Shown piece after piece: positions 55,813-64,000 of a DNA stretch of 64,000 nt. Under the pieces are notes generated by a model. The model had not been told where the DNA came from, did not search any database, and saw nothing but the letters and a program-made list of their open reading frames with translations. The translations under genes were made by a program, and so were the position numbers. Position 1 is the first letter of the stretch; each line of letters opens with the position of its first letter. Origin of the DNA: Gammaproteobacteria bacterium (lineage in GTDB: Bacteria > Pseudomonadota > Gammaproteobacteria > Xanthomonadales > Rhodanobacteraceae); contig JAJPJT010000017.1 of the NCBI GenBank assembly GCA_021324095.1, forward strand, positions 1 through 64,000, in the 5' to 3' direction.

Positions 55813-56421
55813 TTACAGGCCCTTGTTCGCCTGCAGGTGTTCGACGATCGCCAGCGAATCCTTCACGTGCTGATCGGGCGTCAGGTGATCGGCCTTCGAG
55901 GACAGCACTTTGACGATCTTGCCTTCGCGATCGATCACGAACGTCGTGCGCGGAAAAAAGCCGTGGGTCACCGGCTGGCCGCGTACGTCGATGACGCCCT
56001 TCTGCGGCGGGATCATCTTGAGGCCGTATTGCGCCGCGACCTTGCCGTCGGGATCGGAAGCCACCGGGAACTTGCCGGCGCAGTATTTCGGGTCGGAAGA
56101 AAACTGGTTGAGCCGCGCGACGGAATCTGCCGACACGCCGATGATGGTTGCGCCGGCTTTCACGAACTTCGCCTTGTCGGTCGCGAAGGTGTGCGCCTCG
56201 AGATCGCAGCCGCCGGTGTAGGCCGCCGGGAAGAAGTACACCACGACCGGACCTTTCGCCAGCGCCTGCTTCAGCGAAAAGGTGAAGTCCTTGCCCGCGA
56301 GACTTGCCGTCGCCGTGAAATCGGGTGCCTTGGCGCCGGGATTCAGGGCCGCGAAAACGGGTACCGCGAGCAACGCCGTCAACGCACCCGCTGCAATGGA
56401 ACCGATGAGCCGCTTGTTCAT
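55813..56421 (-). CDS. Exported peroxiredoxin (AhpC/TSA, BCP-like)
   Basis: 202 aa from ATG 56421. Signal peptide MNKRLIGSIAAGALTALLAV cut near VFA-AL (about residue 24). Thioredoxin-fold peroxiredoxin: APDFTATASLAGKDFTF, peroxidatic Cys72 in FPAAYTGGCDLEAHTF, and a second Cys in DPKYCAGKFP (about 126) that may act as resolving Cys. The signal peptide suggests periplasmic peroxide reduction; most bacterial relatives are cytoplasmic. It sits alone before tRNA-Leu. Confidence 0.88.
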   Translation of the reverse strand: MNKRLIGSIAAGALTALLAVPVFAALNPGAKAPDFTATASLAGKDFTFSLKQALAKGPVVVYFFPAAYTGGCDLEAHTFATDKAKFVKAGATIIGVSADSVARLNQFSSDPKYCAGKFPVASDPDGKVAAQYGLKMIPPQKGVIDVRGQPVTHGFFPRTTFVIDREGKIVKVLSSKADHLTPDQHVKDSLAIVEHLQANKGL

Positions 56422-56506
56422 GTCGAGACCCTCTGGTAACCGATCACACGCTAGCACCAATCGCGCAGCGTTTCAGCACGGCGTTGTCGAAATGACGTCC
56501 GGCAGA

Positions 56507-56536
56507 TTGACAGCCTGGCGCGCGCAGGGTTATCGT
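56507..56536 (+). promoter_or_regulatory. Sigma-70 promoter of tRNA-Leu
   Basis: -35 TTGACA (consensus), 18-base spacer, -10 TATCGT. A GC-rich discriminator follows, usual for stable RNA genes. The tRNA starts 40 bases downstream of the -10. Confidence 0.65.
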
Positions 56537-56575
56537 ACGCGGCTCGCTTGGGCCCGGCACCGAAGGCCCGACCCT

Positions 56576-56660
<85 letters not shown>

Positions 56661-56671
56661 ATGTATCTCGC

Positions 56672-56707
56672 ATAAAAAAACCCCGCGCCCGCCGCGGGTT
56701 TTTTTGC
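56672..56707 (+). terminator. Rho-independent terminator after tRNA-Leu
   Basis: A-run, ACCCCGCG stem, CCCGC loop, CGCGGGT stem and TTTTTTT, 12 bases after the tRNA. Confidence 0.9.
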
Positions 56708-56831
56708 CGGATCACACGGCGCGGGTTTACCCACACCCCGTTCACTTTTACAATCCCGCGCGCCATTGCAGAGGGCGATGGCGGTTCCGGCGCAACACCG
56801 GAACGTCTCAAACTGAAACGGGGAGTACAAC

Positions 56832-57404
56832 ATGTACAAGAAACCTGCAGCGCTTGCGCTGCTCGTCGCTGCTGCGTGCGTGGGAAGCAACGCACAGGCG
56901 GCAGACGTCACCGGCTGGTTCGTCAACGGCGGCGTTGGTGGTGCGCATTACACGGCTTCGTTCGAAGGCACAAACTTGGGCAAGGAATCCGACACCGGTT
57001 TCCAGATCAACGGCGGCTGGCGCTCGCAGTTCATCGGTTTCGAGGCCGGGTACGTCGACCTGGGCGGCGTCAGCGCCAACGATGGCATGGGCGACAGCGC
57101 GCGCATTTCCGGAAAGGGTTGGACGGCCGGGCTCAACGGTCATTTCAATCCGGCCGAAAAGTGGTACATCTCGGCACGTGCCGGCTTTTTCGGATGGACC
57201 GTCGACGGCCACGCCGACTTCGCCGATGGAACGCACCTGTCCGGCAGCGAGTACGGACTGAACGGGTACGCGGGTGCCGGCACCGGGGTGGACATCGATC
57301 GCCACTGGAGCGTCGGCGTGAATTTTGACTATTACAAGCTCAACAAGCACCACTTCAACGTCGACACCAAGCTCTACTCGGTCATTGCGGAATACCGCTT
57401 CTGA
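56832..57404 (+). CDS. Small outer-membrane beta-barrel protein (OmpA/OmpW-like)
   Basis: 190 aa. Signal peptide MYKKPAALALLVAAACVGSNAQA, cut before ADVTGWF (about residue 24). The rest alternates hydrophobic and polar residues in eight likely strands (GWFVNGGVGGAHY, GFQINGGWRSQFIGFEAGYVD, WYISARAGFFGWTVDG, WSVGVNFDYYKL) and ends in YRF, the C-terminal Phe signature for Bam-dependent insertion. Resembles OmpA-N/porin_4-type barrels. Ribosome-binding site GGGGAG precedes the ATG; a terminator follows. Confidence 0.87.
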   Translation: MYKKPAALALLVAAACVGSNAQAADVTGWFVNGGVGGAHYTASFEGTNLGKESDTGFQINGGWRSQFIGFEAGYVDLGGVSANDGMGDSARISGKGWTAGLNGHFNPAEKWYISARAGFFGWTVDGHADFADGTHLSGSEYGLNGYAGAGTGVDIDRHWSVGVNFDYYKLNKHHFNVDTKLYSVIAEYRF

Positions 57405-57429
57405 GCAGGCTTGCATTGGCAAACTCATC

Positions 57430-57456
57430 GGGCGCCGCAAGGCGCCCGTCTTTTTG
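57430..57456 (+). terminator. Rho-independent terminator after the barrel protein
   Basis: GGGCGCC, loop GCAA, GGCGCCC, then GTCTTTTT, 26 bases past the stop codon. Confidence 0.88.
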
Positions 57457-57474
57457 CGTATCACCCACGTGGGC

Positions 57475-57678
57475 TCAATGACGCAACGTACTCACGTGCG
57501 AACCGCCCATGGTCCACGACGGTGGATCGCTGGCGGGAAACGTCTCGATGAGTTCCTTGTCGAGCAAGCGCTCGCATTCTTCCTTCGCCGATTCGCGTTC
57601 CGCGGCCTGCGCCTGCCGGCGATCGGGGTTCGCCGGACAATTTGCGTCTGGCGTATTTGCATGTGTGGACGGTGACAT
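57475..57678 (-). CDS. Small acidic protein with PASDPPSW motif
   Basis: 67 aa from ATG 57678, preceded by GAGGGAG; the frame also opens at GTG 57729. Contains RQAQAAERESAKEECERLLD and a C-terminal LIETFPASDPPSWTMGGS. The FPASDPPSW tail recurs in small proteins of many proteobacteria; function unknown. Convergent with the barrel gene; the terminator lies between them. Confidence 0.7.
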   Translation of the reverse strand: MSPSTHANTPDANCPANPDRRQAQAAERESAKEECERLLDKELIETFPASDPPSWTMGGSHVSTLRH

Positions 57679-57874
57679 CTGCTGCGGCTCCCTCGTGACA
57701 ACGGCACGAGTTTCATTCCCTTGATTCACAGGATACGCCGACCACGCTGCACGGTCGCAACGTCGACAGCTACGATGTCACGACATGTTCAGGCGCGACG
57801 GCACACCGCGAAAGCGCACGCGACCCGTGGATAACGTGGCCCGCTCGCGTAGCGTTCCGCAAGAACTTTTCATT

Positions 57875-57985
57875 GTCATTCCGGGACCCACGCCAGGTTC
57901 ACGGCGTGGGGACCCGGAATCCAGTGTCTTTGCACGTAACAGAGTTACGACAAAGACACTGGGTTCGCGTTTTCGCGGGAATGAC
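57875..57985. repeat. Dispersed repeat family B, copy 5 (short form)
   Basis: Begins GTCATTCCGGGACCC and ends GCGGGAATGAC, with ACCCGGAATCCAGTGTCTTT inside; GTGTCTTTG and CAAAGACAC form an inner pair. Lies just downstream of the efflux pump gene. Confidence 0.75.
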
Positions 57986-57994
57986 GTCTTGCGC

Positions 57995-60900
57995 TCACAC
58001 CTGCAAGCGATCGCCCTCGCGCGCGACCAGCTTGTACAGCGCCGGCATCAGGAAGATGCCGATCACCAGCCGCGAGATCATGCCGGCGACGATGACCAGC
58101 GCGAAGGGCCGCTGCGAATCGGTGCCGACGCCGTAGGCGACCGCGGCCGGCAGCAGGCCGAGTGCCGCGACCAGCGCGGTCATCACGATGGGACGCAGGC
58201 GCAGCACCGCCGCTTCGTGCGCCGCGCGCACCATCTCCATGCCGCCGAGCCGCAATTCGTTGACGCAGGAGATGTACACCACGCCGGTCAGCACCGACAC
58301 GCCGAACAGCACGATGAAGCCGATGCCGGACGATACCGAGAACGGCGTGCCGGTGACCCACATCGCGAACACCGCGCCGATCGGCGCCGACAGCAGCACA
58401 CCCACGACCGTGATCAACGGGAACTTGAAGTTCCCGTACAGCACGAACAGCAGCCCGAAGATCACGATGACCGTCAGCGGCAGGATCACCCGCATCTGCG
58501 CGCGCGAGGCGGTGTATTCCTTGTATTCGCCGCCCCATTCCAGCCGATAGCCCTGCGGCAGCTTCACATCCCGCGAGACCTGCCGGATCGCGTCGTTCAC
58601 CGCGCCGGCAAGGTCGCGGCCCTGCACCGAGAACTGCACGCCGATGTAGCGCGAATTGTTTTCGCGGTAGATGAACGACGCGCCGTTCTCGACCTTGATG
58701 CTGGCCAGCTCCTTGAGCGGAATCTCCTGTCCGCCCGGGGTCGCCACCGGAATGTCGCCGATCTCCTCGGGCGTGTTGCGGAACTGCTTCTGCAGGCGTA
58801 CGACCAGGTCGAATTGCTTCTCGCCCTGCACCACCTGGGTCGCGACATCGCCGCCGATCGCGGCGTTGATGAGGTTGTTGATGTCGTCGACGTTCAGCCC
58901 GTAGCGCGCGATCTTCGCGCGGTCGATGTCGATGGCGAGGTTCGGCTGGCCGAGTTCGTGCACCAGCGTGATGTCGGTGATGCCGCGCACCTTCTCCATC
59001 ACCGCCTTGATCGCCTTGCCTTCCTTCTGCAGCACCTGCAGGCTGGGGCCGTACAGCTTCACCGCGAGCGCGCTCTTGAGGCCGGTCTCGGCCTCATCGA
59101 CCGCGTCCTCGGCTGGCTGGGTGTAGTTGAACTGGATGCCCGGAAATTTCTGCGTCAGTTCGGCGTTGATCCCGTCGATCAGTTCCTGCTTGGTGCGGTA
59201 CTTGCCGCGCCATTGCGAATACGGCTTCAGGCCCGTGAAGAACTCGTCGTTGAAGAAGCCGGTGGAATCGGTGCCGTCGTCGGGGCGGCCCAGTTCGCTC
59301 GTGACGGTGGTGACGACCGGGAACGAGCGCAGCACCTTGCGGATTTCGGGCGAGATCTCCGATGCCTTCTGGAACGAGATCGTGTACGGCATGGTCGCGC
59401 GCACCCACAGCGCGCCCTCGTCGAGGTTCGGCATGAACTCGGCGCCGATGCCCTGCATCATCAGGAACGCCAGTCCGAGCAGCACGGCCGACGCCGCCGT
59501 CACGATCCATGGCACGCGTTGCGCATGCTCGAGCACGCGCACGTACCACGCCTTGAATTTCTCGTAGATCACGTTGCGGCGCTCGCGCACGCCCTTGCGC
59601 ATGAACACCGCGCACAGCACCGGCAACAGGGTCAACGTGACGATCAGCGAACCGATCAGCGCGAAGATCATGGTGTCGGCCATCGGCTTGAACAGCGTCC
59701 CGGACGGACCGCTGAGGAAGTAGATCGGCAGGAAGCTCGCGACGATCACCGCGACGGCATACACCAGCGGACGGTCGATCTCGGCCGCCGCCGCGAGGAT
59801 CACTTCGTTGATCCGGTACTCGGTGCCGCGCCGCGCGGCGAGTTCGCGGAAGATGTTCTCGACCATGAAGATCGCGCCGTCGACGAGGATGCCGAAATCA
59901 ACCGCGCCGATCGACAGCAGGTTGGCGGATGCGTTCTTGAGTTCGAGGCACAGGAACGCGAACAGCAGCGCCAGCGGCACCGTGACCGCGACGATCAATC
60001 CGGCGCGGATGTCGTACAGGAAGAACACCAGCACCACGATCACCAGCACCAGGCCGATCGTGAGGTTGTGCATCACCACGCCCTTGGTCTCGTTGATCAG
60101 GGTGGTGAGGTCGTAGAACGGATGGATCTTCACGTCCTTCGGCAGGATCGTGTCGTTGAGTTCCTTCGTCTTGGCTTCGACCAGCTTCAGCACGTCCTCG
60201 GTCTTGCTGCCGGTCAGCGCGAGGATCACGCCCTCCACCGCGTCGTTGTCGCCCATGAAACCGAATTCGCCGAGGCGCGGCGCGATGCCGATCTTCACCT
60301 GGGCGACGTCCTTGACCAGAACCGGCGTGCCGTTGTGCACCGCCAGCACGATGTTGCCGATGTCCTGCAAAGTCTTGATGCGGCCCAGGCCGCGCACGTA
60401 AAAGAACTGCCCGCCCTGCTGGTAGAAGCCGCCGCCCGCGTTGCTGTTGTTGGCAGCGAGCGACGCCTCGATTTGCGACACCGACAGCCCGAGCGCGGCG
60501 ATCTTCACCGGGTTCAGCAACACCTGGTATTGCATGTTTCCGCCGCCGAACGCGGAGTCGTCGGCGACGCCGGGCACCGAACGGTACTGCGGCGCGATCA
60601 CCCAGTCTTCCAGCGTCTTCAGTTCCATCGGCGAGCGATCGGAACTTTGCAGCACGTAGCGGTACACCAGGCCCGATGGCGGCGACATCGGCGAGATCGA
60701 AGGCGACACGCCGCTGGGCAAAGTGATCCCCGGCAGGCGGTTGTACACGCGCTGGCGGGCGAAATAGTGGTCGGTGTTGTCCGAAAACGTCAGCGTGACG
60801 TCAGACAGGCCGTACAGCGAAATCGAACGCTTGGTGACGAGGCCGGGGATCGCGTTCATCCCGAGCTCGACCGGCACCGTGATCAGGCGCTCGACTTCCT

Positions 60901-61120
60901 CCGCCGAATGGCCCGGCCACTGGGTGATGATTTCCACCATCGGCGGCGACAGGTTCGGATAGGCGTCCATCGGCAGGACCTGGTAGGCCCACACGCCGGC
61001 CCCGGCCATCCCGAGCGACAGCAGCACGATCAGAAGCCGCTGCTCCAGCGCGAACGCGATGATGCGGTTGATCACCGACGCCTTGCGCGGTGCGTCGTTG
61101 GGCGGAAGCGGCTGGTTCAT
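57995..61120 (-). CDS. Heavy-metal efflux RND pump (CzcA/CusA family)
   Basis: 1041 aa, full length, 12 transmembrane segments. Inner-membrane proton-driven pump that exports divalent or monovalent metals. The HME-RND signature DFGILVDGAIFMVENIF (about residues 404-420) carries the proton-relay Asp and Glu residues. The N-terminus has ALEQRLLIVLLSLGMAGAGV and MDAYPNLSPPMVEI. It overlaps the fusion protein stop by ATGA. The metal (Co/Zn/Cd or Cu/Ag) cannot be fixed from these motifs; the lack of obvious Met triplets leans to divalent ions. Confidence 0.93.
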   Translation of the reverse strand: MNQPLPPNDAPRKASVINRIIAFALEQRLLIVLLSLGMAGAGVWAYQVLPMDAYPNLSPPMVEIITQWPGHSAEEVERLITVPVELGMNAIPGLVTKRSISLYGLSDVTLTFSDNTDHYFARQRVYNRLPGITLPSGVSPSISPMSPPSGLVYRYVLQSSDRSPMELKTLEDWVIAPQYRSVPGVADDSAFGGGNMQYQVLLNPVKIAALGLSVSQIEASLAANNSNAGGGFYQQGGQFFYVRGLGRIKTLQDIGNIVLAVHNGTPVLVKDVAQVKIGIAPRLGEFGFMGDNDAVEGVILALTGSKTEDVLKLVEAKTKELNDTILPKDVKIHPFYDLTTLINETKGVVMHNLTIGLVLVIVVLVFFLYDIRAGLIVAVTVPLALLFAFLCLELKNASANLLSIGAVDFGILVDGAIFMVENIFRELAARRGTEYRINEVILAAAAEIDRPLVYAVAVIVASFLPIYFLSGPSGTLFKPMADTMIFALIGSLIVTLTLLPVLCAVFMRKGVRERRNVIYEKFKAWYVRVLEHAQRVPWIVTAASAVLLGLAFLMMQGIGAEFMPNLDEGALWVRATMPYTISFQKASEISPEIRKVLRSFPVVTTVTSELGRPDDGTDSTGFFNDEFFTGLKPYSQWRGKYRTKQELIDGINAELTQKFPGIQFNYTQPAEDAVDEAETGLKSALAVKLYGPSLQVLQKEGKAIKAVMEKVRGITDITLVHELGQPNLAIDIDRAKIARYGLNVDDINNLINAAIGGDVATQVVQGEKQFDLVVRLQKQFRNTPEEIGDIPVATPGGQEIPLKELASIKVENGASFIYRENNSRYIGVQFSVQGRDLAGAVNDAIRQVSRDVKLPQGYRLEWGGEYKEYTASRAQMRVILPLTVIVIFGLLFVLYGNFKFPLITVVGVLLSAPIGAVFAMWVTGTPFSVSSGIGFIVLFGVSVLTGVVYISCVNELRLGGMEMVRAAHEAAVLRLRPIVMTALVAALGLLPAAVAYGVGTDSQRPFALVIVAGMISRLVIGIFLMPALYKLVAREGDRLQV

Positions 61121-62397
61121 TGCGACTGAATGAAGTTCAGGAAGATCGAGCCTTCCACCACCACCTTGTCGCCGGGGTGGACGCCTTCCGGAATCACGTA
61201 GCGGTCGCCCACGCGGGTGCCGAGCGAGACCGAGCGCCGCGCGTAGCTGCCGTCCGGTTCAACGACGTAAACGAACGGCAGGTTCTCATCGTTGCGCAAC
61301 ACCGCGGAAACCGGGATCAGCAGGCCCTTGTATTCGCTGCGCGACTGGATGTGCACGGTCACGTACATCTGCTTCTTGAGCGCGCCGTGCGGGTTGTCCA
61401 CGCGCACCCGCGCGTTCACCGAACGCGTGTCGGGGTCGACCACCGCGCCGACGTTGGTCACCGTGCCGCTCACCGGCTTGCCGCCATCGCCCAGCACGAC
61501 GCTGGCCGGATCGCCTGTCCGGACGCGGGTGACGTCGTCGCCGAATACCTGCGCCATCACCCACATCTTCGACGTGTCGGCAATCGTGAAGCACGGCGTC
61601 GTGCCGGCCGCGAGCGTCTGCCCCGGCGCGATGGATTTCTGGACGACCGTGCCGGCGATGGGCGCGCGGATCACGCCTTGGCCATGCGTCACCTGCTTGC
61701 CGGCACGAATGTCCGCGATCGTCTTCGGATCCATGTGCAGCGCGACCAGCGCCTGCAGCGCCGCGGTGCGATCCGCGTCGGCGCCTACCGCGTCGGCCTG
61801 CGCCTGCGCGTTCTCGCGCTGGGAAATCGCCTGGTGCGCATACAGCACGCGGTCGTTGGCCGCCACCGCGTCCGCGGCCTTGGCGGTGATGATGGCCTTG
61901 CGGTAGGCGCCGACCGCGGTGGCGAAATCGGGCGAATCGGCTTCGGCCAGTGCCTGGCCTTTCGCGACGTGCTGCCCCAGCGTCACGAGCACGCGCGTCA
62001 CCGGACCGGAGAACGGCGCGAGGATGTCGGTCGCGCGGTCGTGGTCGAAGTCGACCACGCCCGTGGTCGTGATCGTGGTGCGGTATTGCGACGGCTCGAC
62101 CGTGTAAATGCGGATGCTTTGTTGCTGTTCCTTCGTCAGCGTGACGTTGTGGGGTGTGGTGGACGACTCCTGCGCCGGCGGCTTGCCGGAGCAGGCGGTG
62201 AGCACGCCCGCCGCGACGACAATCCCAATGCAACAACCAATGCGCGGCAGCCCCCTCACCCCAGCCCTCTCCCCACGGGGGAGAGGGAGACAAGCGCGCA
62301 GCGCTTGGCGGGTGAGGGGGGATTCCTGCCAACGCCGACGAGTGTGTTCGCGGTCGAACAACGATCGTGCCGCTCGCCCGCATCGTTGAAGTTTCAT
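61117..62397 (-). CDS. RND membrane-fusion protein (CzcB-like) with repeat inserted near the N-terminus
   Basis: 426 aa from ATG 62397. Periplasmic adaptor linking pump and outer-membrane channel. It has a barrel-sandwich hybrid motif (FSGPVTRVLVTLGQHVAKGQALAE), an alpha-hairpin and beta-barrel domains. A hydrophobic segment with lipobox LTAC lies unusually late (about residues 56-72), because about 70 bases of repeat family C (62251-62320) are read in frame as SPLTRQALRACLPLPRGERA. ATG 62397 overlaps the upstream stop (ATGA), so it is the ancestral start; GTG 62259, preceded by GGAGAGGG, could give a short normal lipoprotein signal. Confidence 0.88.
   Translation of the reverse strand: MKLQRCGRAARSLFDREHTRRRWQESPLTRQALRACLPLPRGERAGVRGLPRIGCCIGIVVAAGVLTACSGKPPAQESSTTPHNVTLTKEQQQSIRIYTVEPSQYRTTITTTGVVDFDHDRATDILAPFSGPVTRVLVTLGQHVAKGQALAEADSPDFATAVGAYRKAIITAKAADAVAANDRVLYAHQAISQRENAQAQADAVGADADRTAALQALVALHMDPKTIADIRAGKQVTHGQGVIRAPIAGTVVQKSIAPGQTLAAGTTPCFTIADTSKMWVMAQVFGDDVTRVRTGDPASVVLGDGGKPVSGTVTNVGAVVDPDTRSVNARVRVDNPHGALKKQMYVTVHIQSRSEYKGLLIPVSAVLRNDENLPFVYVVEPDGSYARRSVSLGTRVGDRYVIPEGVHPGDKVVVEGSIFLNFIQSQ
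62251..62320. repeat. Repeat family C copy inside the membrane-fusion gene
   Basis: CCCCCTCACCCC at the left and GGGTGAGGGGG at the right, with AGCGCGCAGCGCTTGGCG and the CCCTCTCCCC/GGGGGAGAGGG hairpin; inverted relative to the copy at 42.2 kb. It remains open in the gene's frame. Confidence 0.88.
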
Positions 62398-63962
62398 TGT
62401 GGGTTTTCCGCAAGGTTCTTGTGATGCCACCATCCGCCGCCGAGCGCCTGGTACAGCGCGGCGGTGTCGCTGAAACGATTGGCTTCGGCCTGCACCAGCG
62501 CGATCTGCGCCTGCTGGTACGCCTGTTGCGCGGCCAGCAATTCGAACGTGCCGATGTAGCCGTGCCTGAGTTGCAGTTGCGAGAGATCCAGGGTCGTTTT
62601 CGCCGCATGCGCGGCGGTCGCGGCAGCCTGCAGCGCGTTCGCGTCCTGCTGCAACGCCACCAGCGTGTCGGCGACGTTCTGGAAAGCCGTGAGCACGGTG
62701 CCGCGGTATTGCTGCGCGGCTTCGACGTACGCGGCCTTCGCCGCGCGTTCCTGGTGCAGCAGCTGGCCGCCCTCGAAGATCGGCGCCGTCAACGATGCGG
62801 CGATGCCCCAGAATCCGGTGCCGGACGTGAACACCTTCGAGATCGCGAGCGCCGTTCTGCCGGCGTTGGCGGTGAGTTCGATGTTCGGCAGCCGCTCGGC
62901 CGCGGCGACGCCGATCGCCGCGCTGGCCGCGTGCAGGTTGGCGCGCGCCTGCCGCACGTCCGGTCGCTGCGCGACGAGCTTCGAGGGCAGGCTGACCGGC
63001 AGGCTTTGCGGAAGATGCAGGTCGGCCAGCGTGAATGTTTCAACCGGCGACTGGTCGGGGAACGCGCCGACCAGCACGGCCAGCGCGTGTTGCGTCGCGG
63101 CCCGTTGCTTCACCAGCGCCGGCAACGTGCCTTCGGCCTGCGCGAGTTGCGTTTGCTGCGCGGCGACGTCCAGTTTGCTGGCGTCGCCCCTCTGGAAGCG
63201 CAGTTGCAGGATCGCGAGGCTGTGCTTTTCCAGCGCGACCAGTTTTTCCGTCGCTGCCACCTGCTCGCGCAGCGCGGCTTCCTCGACCGCGGTGACCACG
63301 ACGTTGCTGGTGAGCGTCGTCCATGCCGCGATCATCTGGAAGCGCGCGGCCTGCTCTTGCGCCTTCAGCGATTCGCGGTTGCGGCGGTTGAGTCCGAACA
63401 GGTCGGGCGCATACGAAATCGAAAGCTGCGGGGTGAACAGGTCGTAGAGGAATTCCTGCGGCACGGCCGGGAAGTTGGGCACAGGCGCGAGGATGTTCGA
63501 CGCTTTCGCGCGGCTGGCGTTGAAGCCCGCCGACACGCTGGGGAAAAACGTCCCGCGTTGCGCCAGCACGTCCTCGTGCGCGACCGTGAGCGCCGCCTGC
63601 GCGGCCTTGAGGTCGTGGTTGTGCGCGAGCGCCTGCGTGATCAGCGCATTCAATGCGGGCGAATGGAACAGCGTCCACCAGTCGCCCGGAATGTCCGCGC
63701 CGACGTCGAATCGCTGCGACGCACCGCCCGCGGCGCCAGCCGTCGCGGCGGTCGCGGTCAGCGGATGCGACGTGTAACTGCTGACCTGCGGCGGTGCAGG
63801 CGGCTTGAAGTTCGGGCCGGCCGCGCAGCCCGCCAGCACCAGCATCGTCGCCAGCACAGTGATCCACGTGGCGCCACGACGTGGCGCCGAAGTTGCCGAT
63901 TTGGAACGCAAGGGAGGAGTGTGCTCTTGCAGATGGGCCGGCGCGTCCGGCCGATTGACCAA
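62394..63962 (-). CDS. RND outer-membrane channel (TolC/NodT family) lipoprotein
   Basis: 522 aa as drawn. Lipobox LVLAGC (about residues 41-46) follows a hydrophobic segment. TolC-family repeats include GDWWTLFHSPALNALITQAL, LAIKLQF-like SLAILQLRFQRGDASKLDVA and [20 protein letters not shown]. The start is uncertain: the frame opens at TTG 63962, another TTG lies at 63911, and no ATG precedes the lipobox in reasonable position; the gene might begin beyond the edge. Its stop overlaps the fusion protein ATG. Order tolC-like, czcB-like, czcA-like is standard for such efflux operons. Confidence 0.9.
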   Translation of the reverse strand: MVNRPDAPAHLQEHTPPLRSKSATSAPRRGATWITVLATMLVLAGCAAGPNFKPPAPPQVSSYTSHPLTATAATAGAAGGASQRFDVGADIPGDWWTLFHSPALNALITQALAHNHDLKAAQAALTVAHEDVLAQRGTFFPSVSAGFNASRAKASNILAPVPNFPAVPQEFLYDLFTPQLSISYAPDLFGLNRRNRESLKAQEQAARFQMIAAWTTLTSNVVVTAVEEAALREQVAATEKLVALEKHSLAILQLRFQRGDASKLDVAAQQTQLAQAEGTLPALVKQRAATQHALAVLVGAFPDQSPVETFTLADLHLPQSLPVSLPSKLVAQRPDVRQARANLHAASAAIGVAAAERLPNIELTANAGRTALAISKVFTSGTGFWGIAASLTAPIFEGGQLLHQERAAKAAYVEAAQQYRGTVLTAFQNVADTLVALQQDANALQAAATAAHAAKTTLDLSQLQLRHGYIGTFELLAAQQAYQQAQIALVQAEANRFSDTAALYQALGGGWWHHKNLAENPQ

Positions 63963-64000
63963 GAAACCCTGCCGGTCCGCCGGGGAGCCGAAGGGTATCG

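Overview
The window is a high-GC (about two-thirds G+C) gammaproteobacterial chromosome segment. Gene order (lepA-lepB-DUF4845-rnc-era-recO, rnr-rlmB, ftsY/rsmD/coaD, mutY-yggX), a DUF6491 protein, several dispersed intergenic repeat families and long TonB/outer-membrane-type genes point to Xanthomonadales/Lysobacterales, most likely Rhodanobacteraceae. This assignment is an inference from gene content; no rRNA is present.

Layout. 1-5.7 kb (minus): housekeeping operon lepA, lepB, DUF4845, rnc, era, recO (partial), with palindromic repeats between rnc and era. 6-12 kb: lipoprotein, coaD, rsmD (minus), then ftsY, an AsmA-like protein, mutY, yggX (plus). 12-18.5 kb: DUF6491 protein, fatty-acid-hydroxylase-like membrane protein, Tat-exported multicopper oxidase, small periplasmic protein, cysteine-synthase-like enzyme, AhpD-like protein, catalase-related peroxidase. 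18.5-21.3 kb: two FtsX/MacB-type permeases behind a strong sigma-54-type promoter match and a 26-bp perfect palindrome. 21.4-28.2 kb and 37-48.1 kb: four very large exported sortilin/VPS10-type beta-propeller proteins, one sialidase-like Asp-box protein and a TonB-dependent receptor. Between these blocks, 28.3-36.9 kb, lies a complete trans-4-hydroxy-L-proline catabolic operon: epimerase, three-subunit D-hydroxyproline dehydrogenase, deaminase, ketoglutarate semialdehyde dehydrogenase and permease, with a divergent PAS-AraC regulator. 48.3-50.7 kb: an A+T-rich OLD-like ATPase/TOPRIM gene, a small gene and tRNA-Phe, whose 3' end is duplicated nearby (att-like). 50.8-57.7 kb: alkyltransferase-like protein, unknown protein, membrane protein, rlmB, rnr, peroxiredoxin, tRNA-Leu(CAG), outer-membrane barrel protein, small acidic protein. 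58-64 kb (minus): a tolC-czcB-czcA heavy-metal RND efflux operon in which a dispersed repeat lies inside the membrane-fusion gene's signal-peptide region.

The most distinctive items are the VPS10/Asp-box cluster flanking the hydroxyproline operon, the sigma-54/palindrome control region of the orphan permease pair, the att-like duplication beside the foreign-looking OLD-type gene, and repeats that have entered or trimmed coding sequences (czcB-like, rnc). I did not find an obvious wholly new defence or mobile system; functions for the VPS10 cluster and the solitary OLD-like gene remain open.
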